A DNA stretch of 64,000 nucleotides, from positions 124,001 through 188,000 of the forward strand of contig NZ_JAENHM010000044.1 in assembly GCF_016595245.1 (NCBI RefSeq), in the 5' to 3' direction. The translations under genes and the position numbers were made by a program. Origin of the DNA: Azospirillum endophyticum. GTDB lineage: Bacteria; Pseudomonadota; Alphaproteobacteria; Azospirillales; Azospirillaceae. Shown in pieces: positions 1 to 7,738 of the stretch (positions are counted from its first letter, which is position 1; the number at the start of each line of letters is the position of its first letter). Under the pieces are notes generated by a model, which made no database searches, was not told the origin of the DNA, and worked only from the letters and a program-made list of their open reading frames with translations.

Positions 1-333
1 CGCGTCGGGGTGCATACCGGCCCGCTGGTGGCCGGCAGCCTGGGCGGCTTGCGCCACAGCGAATATTCGCTGCTGGGCGACACCGCCAACACCGCCGCCC
101 GGCTGGAGGCCTATGGCAAGATGGTCGACGCCCGGACGTCCCGCCATTGCCGGGTCATCGTCGGCGACCCGACTTGGCAATCGGTGGGGCAATCGGTGGA
201 GCAATCGGCGCGGCGGGCCGTCCCCCCCCTTTGCACGGCCTTGCCGGTGGGGGAGGTGGCGCTGAAGGGCAAGCTCAGGGCGGTGCGCGTCTGGCTGTTG
301 GTCGATGACGACGGCGACGACATCGACCAATGA
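1..333 (+). CDS. Class III adenylate/guanylate cyclase, C-terminal fragment
   Basis: The reading frame is open from the first base, so the gene begins outside the window and only about 110 C-terminal residues are visible. The opening RVGVHTGPLVAGSLGG and the following LLGDTANTAARLE match the end of the class III nucleotide cyclase catalytic domain: the HTGP-VAG strand, then the Gly-Asp-x-x-N-x-A-x-R-L-E segment that carries the conserved transition-state Asn and Arg. Such enzymes make cAMP or cGMP from ATP or GTP. The substrate-determining residues and any sensor domains lie outside the window, so substrate and input are unknown. A Crp/Fnr-family gene lies 4 kb downstream, but no direct link is shown. 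Confidence 0.85.
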   Translation, partial: RVGVHTGPLVAGSLGGLRHSEYSLLGDTANTAARLEAYGKMVDARTSRHCRVIVGDPTWQSVGQSVEQSARRAVPPLCTALPVGEVALKGKLRAVRVWLLVDDDGDDIDQ

Positions 334-603
334 AGGATGGCGGCATTCGTGATCGATGGGCGAAGTAATCACTTCGGCTTGCCACCCCCTCTTTTTCCAT
401 TCCGAGGCGGAAGGGGCGGTTTGGCATCGATTCAAGCCATGGTATGCTTCCACGATCCACGGCAGGCTGTCGACAATTTCCGATATTATTATCGACAGCC
501 TTCCGTCATGCGCCATGAGCTTCGCCGGAAGCCGCGGAGTCACATCCGTGGCCGAACTGACCGGCGACTTGCGGCGCCTCTTCGCTCGGGTACGGAGGCG
601 GGG

Positions 604-3429
604 ATGATGGGACCGGTCAGACCCTGCCGGATGGTTTTCGCGCTGCTGCTGGTCCTGCTTCTGGTCGCGGGAGCGGGAGGATCGGTGCGTGCGGCGGGGC
701 CGCCCGCCGCCGGCCAGCCCGCCGGATCCGGTGCCGGTACCGGCGCGGCGGAAAGCCGCCTGGCGCTGGTGATCGGGGTCAGCAATTACCGCAACGCGCC
801 GGAACTGATCAACCCGCGCAACGACGCGCGCGCCATCGGCGAAGCCCTGCGGGCGCTGAATTTCACGGTGGACGAGCAGTACGACCTGGATGCCCGTGGC
901 TTCGCCACCGCCCTGCGCCAATTCGGCATCAAGGCCTCGCAGGCCGACGTGGCGGTGATCTTCTATGCCGGCCATGGCATCCAGGTGAATGGCGTCAATT
1001 ATCTGCTGCCCGCCGACGCCCAGCTCGAGCGGGAGCGCGACCTGGTCTACGAGGCGATTCCGCTGAACCTGCCGATGGGGGAACTGGCCGGGGCGCGCAA
1101 GCTCGGCATCCTCATCCTCGACGCCTGCCGCAACAATCCCTTCGTCGACCGCCTGACCCGCAGCGGGTCGAACCGCAACCAGGCGCATCCCGGCCTGGGC
1201 AGCGTGGACGACGCGCCGAGCGACACGCTGGTGGCGATGGCGACCCGTGCCGACCAGTTGGCCGAGGACGGCACCGGCGACCACAGCCCCTTCAGCGCGG
1301 CGCTGCTCCAGCATCTCCAGACGCCGGGGCTGGAGTTGAGCCTGTTCTTCCGCAACGTGCGCGATACGGTGAAGCAGGCGACCAACGGCCGGCAGGAGCC
1401 GTTCGTCTACGGATCGCTCGGCGCCACGCCCTTCTATTTCAATCCGCGGCCGCCCAACCGGCCGCCGGTGCTGGGCGAGTTGCGGGCGCTGACCCTGTCC
1501 GACCGGGCCGGGCCGGAACCGCTGGCGCCCGGCAAGCCGACGGACCCCGACGACGACCAGATGTATGCCCGCGTCACCGGGCTGCCGCGCGGCGGCACCG
1601 TGCGCGTCGGCGAGCGCAGCGTATTGATCGGCGATTACCTGACGGTGGACCAGTTGGCGGCCACCAGCTTCAAGCCCGACGGCAGCTTCCGCGGGGAGGC
1701 CGGCGCCTTCGAGTTCCTGGTGGCCGACGGCCGCGGCGGCACGGTCACCGGCACCATCCCGGTCACCATAAGGCCGAGCAACCAGCCGCCGGCGGTGGTG
1801 GCGGAGCGCAAGCTGCGCGTCGCCGGCAACCCGATGGGGATCGACGCCCCGGTGGATCCGGACGGCGATCCGCTGACCGTCACCGTCACCGCCGTGCCGG
1901 AGCGCGGCAGCGTCCACAATGGGGCCGCGGTGGTGAAGCCGGGCGACCGGCTGACCGTCCAGGCGCTGACCGCCCTGACCTTCGACCCGGAAGCCGCGGC
2001 GCCCGGCCCGGCCGGCAGCCTGCGCTACAGCGTCGACGACGGACGCGGCGGCACCGCCACGGCAAGCGTCGGCGTGGACATCGCGCCGCCGGGGACCGCG
2101 CCGGTGGCCGAACTGGAGGATGGCGTGTGGAAGCGCATCCAGGCCAGCAAGGAGCCCGGCGACTTCCAGGCCTTCCTGCAATTGTTCGGCGGCAGCGGCC
2201 ATGCCCCGATGGCCCGCCGCCAGCTGGAGGGGATGAAGCTCGCCGGCAAGCCGGCGGAAGCGCCCCCGAAGGCGGAGGCGAAGCCCGAAGCCAAGCCGGA
2301 GACGGTGTTGGGACCCGGCCTGGAACCGGCCGAACCGGGGCGCTACGCCGTCACCGCCGACGGCATCTTGCGGGCGACGCCGGCCAATGGCGGCGCGCGG
2401 GTCGGCCGGGTCGCGCGCGGGGCGACGGTGCAGGTTCTCGGCCGCGTGCCGGAGGGCGGGTGGTACCGCATCGCGCTGGAGGACGGCACCCAGGGCTTCA
2501 TCGCCGCCTCCCTGCTGAAGCGTGAGCCGTTGCCGGCCCCGGCGGCATCCGCAGCGGCTCCCGCACAGGCACCGGTCGCGGCGACCCAGACAGCACCGGC
2601 CGCACCCCCGCCCCCGCCCCCGGCCGAGCCGCAGGTGGCGGCGACCGCGCCGCCGGCGCAGGGGCCCGGGCCGACCAATGGGACAACAAACGGCGCGGCG
2701 CGCAACCATGGCACCGGCAACAGTTTCCAGGACTGTCCGACCTGCCCGGTGCTGGTGCGGGTGCCGGCGGGCGGCTTCATGATGGGGAACGACAAGGGTG
2801 ACCCCTCGGAAAGGCCGGTCCATCGCGTCACCATCGCCAAGCCCTTCGCGCTCGGCATGTATGAGGTGACCGTCGGCGAATGGCGCGCCTGCATCCAGGA
2901 CGGGGGGTGCACCGACATGCCGCGCATGGTCAACGCGACCGACGGGACACCGGTCCACAACCTGCATTGGCAGGACGCCCAGGCCTATGTGGCCTGGCTC
3001 AGCCGGAAGACCGGACAACGCTACCGCCTGCCGAGCGAGGCGGAGTGGGAGTTCGCCGCGCGCGCCGGGACGGCGACGCCCTATTGGTGGGGGACGGAGG
3101 AGGGAATCCACGCCGATTGCGACGATTGCGGCGGCCCGCACGAGCATCTGACCCCGGCGGCTGCCGGAAGCTACAAGGCCAATCCCTTCGGCTTGCACGA
3201 CATGAACGGCGGCGTGGCGGAATGGGTGGCCGACTGCTGGAACAAGAACTACCAGGGCGCCCCGGCCGACGGCAGCGCCTGGAGCCAGGGCAACTGCCGC
3301 AAGCGCATGCTGCGCGGCGGGTCCTGGCGCGACAAGCTGGAGGCCATCAACGACACGATGCGCAACAGCTATGACGTCGACGTGCGCTATCTCACCAACG
3401 GCTTCCGGGTGGCGCGGGAGGTGAACTGA
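604..3429 (+). CDS. Exported caspase-like / SH3 / formylglycine-enzyme-like fusion protein
   Basis: A 941-residue protein. The start at 604 is chosen because GGAGG sits at 594-598 and the first 35 residues form a signal peptide; an upstream in-frame start at 337 gives an implausible N-terminus. Domains in order: a caspase-like (peptidase C14) domain from about residue 52, with the catalytic His in YAGHG (residue 124) and Cys in DACRNNP (residue 175); two repeated beta-sandwich-like modules (about 280-500) with PPNRPP and SNQPP boundaries and a DGRGGT motif; a bacterial SH3 domain (about 580-640); a Pro/Ala-rich linker; and a C-terminal formylglycine-generating-enzyme/sulfatase-modifying domain (about 711-941) with RLPSEAEWEFAAR, GLHDMNGGVAEWV and RGGSW. 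The catalytic dyad looks intact, so proteolysis after export is plausible. The FGE fold is often used as a ligand-binding module rather than an enzyme. The target is unknown. Confidence 0.88.
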   Translation: MMGPVRPCRMVFALLLVLLLVAGAGGSVRAAGPPAAGQPAGSGAGTGAAESRLALVIGVSNYRNAPELINPRNDARAIGEALRALNFTVDEQYDLDARGFATALRQFGIKASQADVAVIFYAGHGIQVNGVNYLLPADAQLERERDLVYEAIPLNLPMGELAGARKLGILILDACRNNPFVDRLTRSGSNRNQAHPGLGSVDDAPSDTLVAMATRADQLAEDGTGDHSPFSAALLQHLQTPGLELSLFFRNVRDTVKQATNGRQEPFVYGSLGATPFYFNPRPPNRPPVLGELRALTLSDRAGPEPLAPGKPTDPDDDQMYARVTGLPRGGTVRVGERSVLIGDYLTVDQLAATSFKPDGSFRGEAGAFEFLVADGRGGTVTGTIPVTIRPSNQPPAVVAERKLRVAGNPMGIDAPVDPDGDPLTVTVTAVPERGSVHNGAAVVKPGDRLTVQALTALTFDPEAAAPGPAGSLRYSVDDGRGGTATASVGVDIAPPGTAPVAELEDGVWKRIQASKEPGDFQAFLQLFGGSGHAPMARRQLEGMKLAGKPAEAPPKAEAKPEAKPETVLGPGLEPAEPGRYAVTADGILRATPANGGARVGRVARGATVQVLGRVPEGGWYRIALEDGTQGFIAASLLKREPLPAPAASAAAPAQAPVAATQTAPAAPPPPPPAEPQVAATAPPAQGPGPTNGTTNGAARNHGTGNSFQDCPTCPVLVRVPAGGFMMGNDKGDPSERPVHRVTIAKPFALGMYEVTVGEWRACIQDGGCTDMPRMVNATDGTPVHNLHWQDAQAYVAWLSRKTGQRYRLPSEAEWEFAARAGTATPYWWGTEEGIHADCDDCGGPHEHLTPAAAGSYKANPFGLHDMNGGVAEWVADCWNKNYQGAPADGSAWSQGNCRKRMLRGGSWRDKLEAINDTMRNSYDVDVRYLTNGFRVAREVN

Positions 3430-3441
3430 CGGATTCTCCGC

Positions 3442-4155
3442 TCAGCGCTGGACCGTGACCGTCTTCTGGGTCGCCCGGTTCCCCGTGCCGACGGCGGTGT
3501 TGGTCGTGGTGTTCACGTTGTTGAACTGCACCCCGCCATGGGCCAGCGCCGAGGGCAGGTGCGGCAGCGGCCCGGCGGTGCTCATCAGCAGGTCCAGCGT
3601 CGACGGACCGGCGGGCTTGGCGGCGGGGGCGGGTTTCGGGTCGGGTGCCGGGGCCGGCTCCGGCGCCGGAGCGGCCGTCTCCACCGGTGCTCCGCTTCCC
3701 GCGGCGGAGCCGTCGCCAAGCTGCTGCTGGCTGACGTTGCCATCCCCGAAGGCGAAGTTCAGCGCGCTGTTGAAGTTGTTCACGATGAAGGGCGCGTCGA
3801 TGATGGTGAAGCTGGGATCGACCGGCGGCGGCTGGCGGCTGGCGGCCAGTGGCTGCCCCTTGCTGAAGCCGGCGAGATAGCCGGCGTCGCCGCGGATGCG
3901 GGTGATCGCCTGCTGGTTCACGGTGGAGCGGCGGAGCGACGGGTTGGTGACCATTGCGCCGGGAGGAGCGCCGCGGGGTGTCGGGTTCACCGATACCGGC
4001 AGGCGCGGCGTCTGAGCGAAAGCCTGGGCCATCGCCGCCCCGGGGATCGGGCCGGGCGGAAAGGCGATGCCGCCGGTGACCTGGGCTGCGGCCGTCCCGG
4101 CAGTCAGCAGCAGGGCGGCGGCGGTGGTCAGAAGAGTGGTGCGGGGCAACAGCAT
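3442..4155 (-). CDS. Exported Asn/Gly-repeat protein, unknown function
   Basis: 237 residues, starting at an ATG preceded by a GAGGGAG ribosome site. The first 24 residues form a signal peptide ending TAAAQ. The body has two copies of an Asn-rich motif: NNFNSALNFAFGDGNVSQQQ in the middle, and NNVNTTTNTAVGTGNRATQK at the C-terminus. A Pro/Ala/Glu-rich spacer (PAPEPAPAPDPKPAPAAK) separates them. The motif is the same as that repeated in the proteins at 5898-6350 and 6597-7139, so the three belong to one family. It is convergent with the caspase-like gene, with a gap of only 12 bp. I do not recognise a named family. The Asn/Gln/Gly spacing is reminiscent of curlin repeats, so a surface-fibre role is a guess. 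Confidence 0.75.
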   Translation of the reverse strand: MLLPRTTLLTTAAALLLTAGTAAAQVTGGIAFPPGPIPGAAMAQAFAQTPRLPVSVNPTPRGAPPGAMVTNPSLRRSTVNQQAITRIRGDAGYLAGFSKGQPLAASRQPPPVDPSFTIIDAPFIVNNFNSALNFAFGDGNVSQQQLGDGSAAGSGAPVETAAPAPEPAPAPDPKPAPAAKPAGPSTLDLLMSTAGPLPHLPSALAHGGVQFNNVNTTTNTAVGTGNRATQKTVTVQR

Positions 4156-4256
4156 CGCGGGCTCCCTCGGGGCTGACGGCCGGTATGGGGAGCATGATGG
4201 GATCGCCCGAAGCGGGATGCTGTGGCGCGGCTCACAGGATGCGTGAAATCGGCGTC

Positions 4257-4967
4257 TCAGCCGCAGGAATCGGCGATCTCGTCCAGTGCGCCGCTGTCGC
4301 GGATGACGATGTTGCCGGCATCCATTTCGATCACCCCGGCGCGCTGCCATTCGTTCAGCAGCTTGTTGACGCTCTCCCGCGACACGCCGACCAGACAGCC
4401 CAGCTGCTGCTGCGACAGCTTGATGTCCAGCCGCAGTCCCTCCGGCCCCGGCTTGCCGAAGGCGTCGCCCAGCCGTTTGAGGGCGCGGGCGAAGCGGGAG
4501 GGCGCTTCGAGGAACAGCGTGTCCTCCAGATGCTCACTCGTCTGGCGCAGCCGCTTGCACAGCACGCTGATGATGCGGAAGGCCAGATCAGGCCTCGCCG
4601 TCAGCACCGGCATCAGCTGCGACCGGTCGAGGATCAGCAGGTCGGTCTCCTCCAGCGCCACCGCGTCCGCGGTGCGCGGCTCGCCGTCCAAAAGCGCGAT
4701 CTCGCCGAACAGGCCGCCCTTGTTGATGATGCTCAGCACCAGTTCCTTGCCGTCCAAGGAGTGGCAGCAGATCTTCACCCGGCCGCGGATGACCGCCATC
4801 ATGCTGTCGCCGGGATCGCCCTTCTGGAAGATCATCGCGCCGCGCGGGTGGTGGGACAGCCGTGCGGCGGTCGCCAGCCGGTGCCGCTCCTCCCGCTCGA
4901 GATGCTTGAGCAGGAAATGGCCGGCGAGGACGAGATCCTTGTCGAAGTTGATCCGTATCGCGGTCAT
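4257..4967 (-). CDS. Crp/Fnr-family transcription regulator
   Basis: 236 residues; the start at 4967 has AGGGGA 8-9 bases upstream. Residues about 20-135 form a cyclic-nucleotide-binding beta-roll (GAMIFQKGDPGDSMM, then GGLFGEIALLDGEPRTADAVA). The second segment closely resembles the phosphate-binding cassette of cAMP-binding regulators (FGE-ALL-x-x-x-x-R-x-A), so it may bind a cyclic nucleotide. The C-terminal part is a Crp-type winged helix (LSQQQLGCLVGVSRESVNKLLNEW). There are no N-terminal Fnr-type cysteines. It lies between the secreted-repeat genes and could regulate them, but no operator was identified. Confidence 0.9.
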   Translation of the reverse strand: MTAIRINFDKDLVLAGHFLLKHLEREERHRLATAARLSHHPRGAMIFQKGDPGDSMMAVIRGRVKICCHSLDGKELVLSIINKGGLFGEIALLDGEPRTADAVALEETDLLILDRSQLMPVLTARPDLAFRIISVLCKRLRQTSEHLEDTLFLEAPSRFARALKRLGDAFGKPGPEGLRLDIKLSQQQLGCLVGVSRESVNKLLNEWQRAGVIEMDAGNIVIRDSGALDEIADSCG

Positions 4968-5118
4968 GGCTGTCCCCTGGCTGACATCGCGCGCCGGTCC
5001 TGACGAGGGCATGGATACGACCAGGGCATGGTACGCCGGCAACCGGCATGTCCCCCACCGTCAATGGCGGTACGCCGTCGTCGGTGCTTCTGCCCTGTTC
5101 GTGTGGGGACCGGACACG

Positions 5119-5151
5119 AAAAGGGCGGCCGGTGCTGGCCGGTCGCCCCTT
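5119..5151 (-). terminator. Intrinsic terminator for the 6350-5184 operon
   Basis: Read on the minus strand this is a GC-rich hairpin, AAGGGGCGACCGGCC / CCGGCCGCCCTT with an AGCA loop and one bulge, followed by TTTTC. It sits 33 bases beyond the stop of the gene ending at 5184. Confidence 0.7.
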
Positions 5152-5183
5152 GGTCGTGTTGATCGGAAAGAGACTGCCTGCCT

Positions 5184-5459
5184 TCAGCGGAAGATCGCCT
5201 TCGGCGGCAGAGGCTGCGGGTTCAGGGCGCGGTCGCCGCCGTAAACCGGACCCGGCGTGAGTCCCGGCAATGTCGGCGCGCCGCAGGTCAGGCAGGGCGG
5301 CGGCTTCGGGATGCCGGGAGCCGGCTGGAGGATCAGCGGGCCGAGCGTGGTAGTCCGCGTATAGGACAAGGTCGGCGGCGCGGCGAAGGCCGGTGCGGTG
5401 GCGATCGCGGCGAGGGTCAGCGACAGGGCCAGAAGACGAGAGCTTGGAAGGCGGGACAT
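5184..5459 (-). CDS. Small exported Pro-rich protein, unknown function
   Basis: 91 residues, start preceded by GGAGG. The first 27 residues form a clear signal peptide (LLALSLTLAAIATAPAFA). The mature part is Pro-rich with a CLTCG motif and ends in ALNPQPLPPKAIFR. The NPQPLPP-type ending is seen in small exported proteins of unknown role. It is the last gene of an apparent three-gene minus-strand operon (6350-5184; gaps 49 and 32 bp) and is followed by a hairpin terminator. No function can be assigned. Confidence 0.65.
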   Translation of the reverse strand: MSRLPSSRLLALSLTLAAIATAPAFAAPPTLSYTRTTTLGPLILQPAPGIPKPPPCLTCGAPTLPGLTPGPVYGGDRALNPQPLPPKAIFR

Positions 5460-5491
5460 GGTGGAGCCTCCGGTTCGGTTGCGGCGGGGGA

Positions 5492-5848
5492 TCAGTCGAT
5501 GTCGGCGTCGTCGTCGTCCTCCAGCTTCAGCGAGCGGGCCTGATGGCCGAAGGGGAAGCCCCGGCGGTCGAGGAGCCCGTGCAGGTCGGGGGCGACTGGG
5601 CGGGGCAGCCGATGGATGTCCGCATCGGGAACGACCTCGGACTGTGGGTCGGACGGCGTTGCCGAACAGCGGGTCCGGCCGTCCAGCGTCACGCAGCTCA
5701 GCGTTCCCGAGCCCCGCATGCAGACGGTCTTCCCGTTGACCGTCTGGCAGGCGAGGGAATCGGCCCGGACCGGAGCCGTCCCGGCCGCGAACAGCAGGAC
5801 GGGCGCAACGACGGTCAAGATCGTTGGGAGCTTGGGGAGCTTCGGCAT
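5492..5848 (-). CDS. Small exported protein, unknown function
   Basis: 118 residues from the ATG at 5848, chosen because GGGAGG lies 6 bases upstream; an ATG six codons earlier lacks a ribosome site. An N-terminal signal peptide (about residues 1-29) ends PVRA. The mature part has four cysteines in a duplicated pattern (LACQTVNGKTVCMRG, then LSCVTLDGRTRCSA), suggesting two disulfide-bonded hairpins. The C-terminus is acidic (LKLEDDDDADID). It is the middle gene of the small-exported-protein operon. I do not recognise the family. Confidence 0.65.
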   Translation of the reverse strand: MPKLPKLPTILTVVAPVLLFAAGTAPVRADSLACQTVNGKTVCMRGSGTLSCVTLDGRTRCSATPSDPQSEVVPDADIHRLPRPVAPDLHGLLDRRGFPFGHQARSLKLEDDDDADID

Positions 5849-5897
5849 CGGTGGCCTCCCGGGCAAGGGGGTGGCAGGGGAGAGAGCGAAGGGGCGC

Positions 5898-6350
5898 TCA
5901 GCGGCGGAGACCGGTCAGCGACTGGGCGGCGCTGTTGCCGAGGCCGGCGGTGACGTTGGTACCGATCCCGACATTGGTATTGACCATGGGGCCGCGGCCG
6001 CTGAAATTCAGCCCGACCTGGACGCCGCTGCCCTGTATGCCCAGCAGCCTCTGCCCGGCAGTGTTGCCGATGCCGGCCGCGACGTTGGTGGCGGTGCCGA
6101 CATTGGTGTTGACCAGCGGGCCGACGCCGCGGACCGGGGCGCCGCCACCCTGGAGCACGACGCCCTGCTGCTGTGCCGAGTTGCCGATGCCGGCGCCGAC
6201 GTTGGTGGCATTGGCGACGTTGGTGCTGACCAGCCCGGGTACCGCCATCATCGACGGCATGCCGGGTCCGGGGCCGGTCTTGGGCTGCGCCAGGGCGGGC
6301 GTCGCGAGGAGGATGGTGGCAAGGGCGCCGAGGGCGAAATTACGGATCAT
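5898..6350 (-). CDS. Exported Asn/Gly-repeat protein, three repeats
   Basis: 150 residues, start preceded by AAGGAAA. The signal peptide ends at about residue 22 (TPALAQ). Three repeats start near residues 44, 83 and 126, for example NVANATNVGAGIGNSAQQQ and NVGTATNVAAGIGNTAGQR. They are separated by Gly-rich spacers of about 20 residues, giving a period of 39-43. It is the first gene of the operon running to 5184. The repeat unit matches that of the 6597-7139 product. The Asn and Gln ladder resembles that of curlins, but no curli secretion gene is present in the window, so amyloid formation is only a hypothesis. Confidence 0.75.
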   Translation of the reverse strand: MIRNFALGALATILLATPALAQPKTGPGPGMPSMMAVPGLVSTNVANATNVGAGIGNSAQQQGVVLQGGGAPVRGVGPLVNTNVGTATNVAAGIGNTAGQRLLGIQGSGVQVGLNFSGRGPMVNTNVGIGTNVTAGLGNSAAQSLTGLRR

Positions 6351-6535
6351 GGCGGGTTTCCTTCGGTCGGAGTGAGGCTTCGGGCTTCCGCGCCCCGGCA
6401 GGCTTTGGCCAGCTTCTGAAAGGCCGTGTTCTTGAGGAGAGCTTAGAGAAGCGCCAGGAAGGCTTCTGTGAGCTGCCCCACAGGTGGGGGCCGAATTCCT
6501 GCAAGGTCCCGGCGGAAGGCGCCGGGCAAAAGAAA

Positions 6536-6560
6536 GCTCCGGCCGGATGCCGGCCGGAGC
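6536..6560 (-). terminator. Intrinsic terminator of the five-repeat gene
   Basis: A perfect 11-bp inverted repeat (GCTCCGGCCGG / CCGGCCGGAGC) with a 3-base loop. On the minus strand it is followed by TTTCTTTT, 36 bases beyond the stop at 6597. Confidence 0.8.
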
Positions 6561-6596
6561 GAGGTCAGGGGAGGAAGCCGGGAGGAGAGAAGGCGG

Positions 6597-7139
6597 TCAG
6601 CGCTGCTTCACCAGGGCGCTCTGTCCGGCAAAGTTGCCGACGCCGGCCGACAGGTTCTGCATGGAGCTGCGGTTGGAGGGGCCGAACAGCCCGCCCGAAC
6701 GCTGCAGCACGGTGCCACTCTGCAGGGCGGTGTTGCCGATGCCGGCCGCCGTGTTGCCGACATTGGCGACATTGCCGCCGCCGAACAGGCCGCCGCTCCT
6801 CTGCATCACCGTCGCCATCTGGCCGGCATTGTTGCCGATGCCCGCGGCGGTGTTGCCGATGTTGGCGACCGAGCCGCCGCTGAAGGCACCACCACTCCGC
6901 TGCTTCACGAAGGCGCTCTGGTCGGCGGTGTTGCCGATGCCGGCGGCGAGGTTGGAGACGGTGGCGACGTTCGGCCCGGCGAAGCCGCCCTTGGACTTCT
7001 GCATGACCAGCGCGCTCTGGTTGGCGGTGTTGCCGACCCCGGCCGCGGTGTTGGAGATGTCGGAGATGTTCTGGGCCATCGCCGGGGCGGCGAACAGGGC
7101 GAGCGAAGCGAAGCCGGTCAGCAGGGCGGTGCGGATCAT
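6597..7139 (-). CDS. Exported Asn/Gly-repeat protein, five exact 33-residue repeats
   Basis: 180 residues, start preceded by AGGAGA. The signal peptide is residues 1-23 (AAPAMAQ). The whole mature protein is five repeats with a strict 33-residue period: the motif Asn falls at residues 30, 63, 96, 129 and 162. Each unit has the form N-x-A-A-G-x-G-N-x-A-x-Q-S followed by V-x-Q-(K/R)-S-G-G-x-F. The last unit stops at VKQR. Such regular Asn/Gln positions with beta-turn glycines fit a stacked beta-solenoid or amyloid-like fibre, as in curlins. That is inference from the pattern, not a family match. It has its own terminator and is separated by 246 bp from the neighbouring operon. Confidence 0.8.
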   Translation of the reverse strand: MIRTALLTGFASLALFAAPAMAQNISDISNTAAGVGNTANQSALVMQKSKGGFAGPNVATVSNLAAGIGNTADQSAFVKQRSGGAFSGGSVANIGNTAAGIGNNAGQMATVMQRSGGLFGGGNVANVGNTAAGIGNTALQSGTVLQRSGGLFGPSNRSSMQNLSAGVGNFAGQSALVKQR

Positions 7140-7255
7140 GGTCTGTCTCCTGTTTTCGGGGGCCGCGGGGTGCGGCGTGTTGCCGATGGACAGACCCTAC
7201 CCAAACCCCGGATCCGCGGATGTGAGCCGCTCCACACTCTTGGGTCTTTTGTCGA

Positions 7256-7621
7256 TCACCGCTGTTTCGTGTCGGGATGCGCCTCCTGCCAATGCGGATG
7301 GGTGACGTAGGCGGTGAGGGCGCCCTGCTCATGCGAGCGGATGGTGACCGACGAGCCCTTGGGCATGTAGACGATCTCGCCCGGACCGGCGGTGACCGTG
7401 CCGGCGGCGGACGAAACCGAGACCCGCCCCTCCAGCACCACCATGACGTCGTCGACGGCGATCGCCTCGTCGATGCTCTGGTCGGGTTCGTAGCGGCCGT
7501 AGCCGATGGTGACCGGGCCGCCATGGCGCTGGTCGACCAGGTTTCCGACGAACACGTCGGCTTCCTGCCCGGGCGTGCGTTCGAGCGACACGTCGGTCAG
7601 GGCGAATTTGCGGACGGTCAT
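7256..7621 (-). CDS. Small single-domain cupin protein
   Basis: 121 residues, start at 7621 with AAGGAGA upstream. A single cupin barrel is recognisable: IGYGRYEPDQSIDEAIAVDD, LEGRVSVSSAAGTVTAGPGEIVYMPKGSS and a hydrophobic last strand. It resembles the EutQ-type and ethanolamine-utilisation cupins in general shape. The usual histidines of metal-binding cupins are mostly missing in the first motif, so catalytic activity is uncertain. It is divergent from a LysR gene (7739), the usual layout for a regulator and its target. The small molecule recognised is unknown. Confidence 0.75.
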   Translation of the reverse strand: MTVRKFALTDVSLERTPGQEADVFVGNLVDQRHGGPVTIGYGRYEPDQSIDEAIAVDDVMVVLEGRVSVSSAAGTVTAGPGEIVYMPKGSSVTIRSHEQGALTAYVTHPHWQEAHPDTKQR

Positions 7622-7738
7622 CTGCGTCTCCTTGCAATGGCGTTGCGGAATGGTGCTGTTGACCCCCATCACCTAATATCGGCCGAGCGGGCGCATAAGG
7701 CGCCTGCGATGCAACAGCTTGATGGGTGGCATTCAGCA

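Noticed and set aside
2734..3429. Possible diversity-generating retroelement target in the FGE-like domain
   Set aside because: FGE/C-type-lectin folds with caspase domains can be retroelement targets, but I see no reverse transcriptase, template repeat or adenine-biased variable repeat in the window.
6597..7139. Direct repeats that could suggest a CRISPR array
   Set aside because: The roughly 99-base periodicity is that of 33-codon protein repeats in a gene with signal peptide, ribosome site and terminator. The copies are diverged and no cas genes are near.
3442..7139. Genuine curli (csg) system
   Set aside because: The repeats resemble curlin in Asn/Gln/Gly spacing, but no CsgG, CsgE, CsgF or CsgB-like gene is present and the repeat length (33-43) differs from the usual 22-23 residues.
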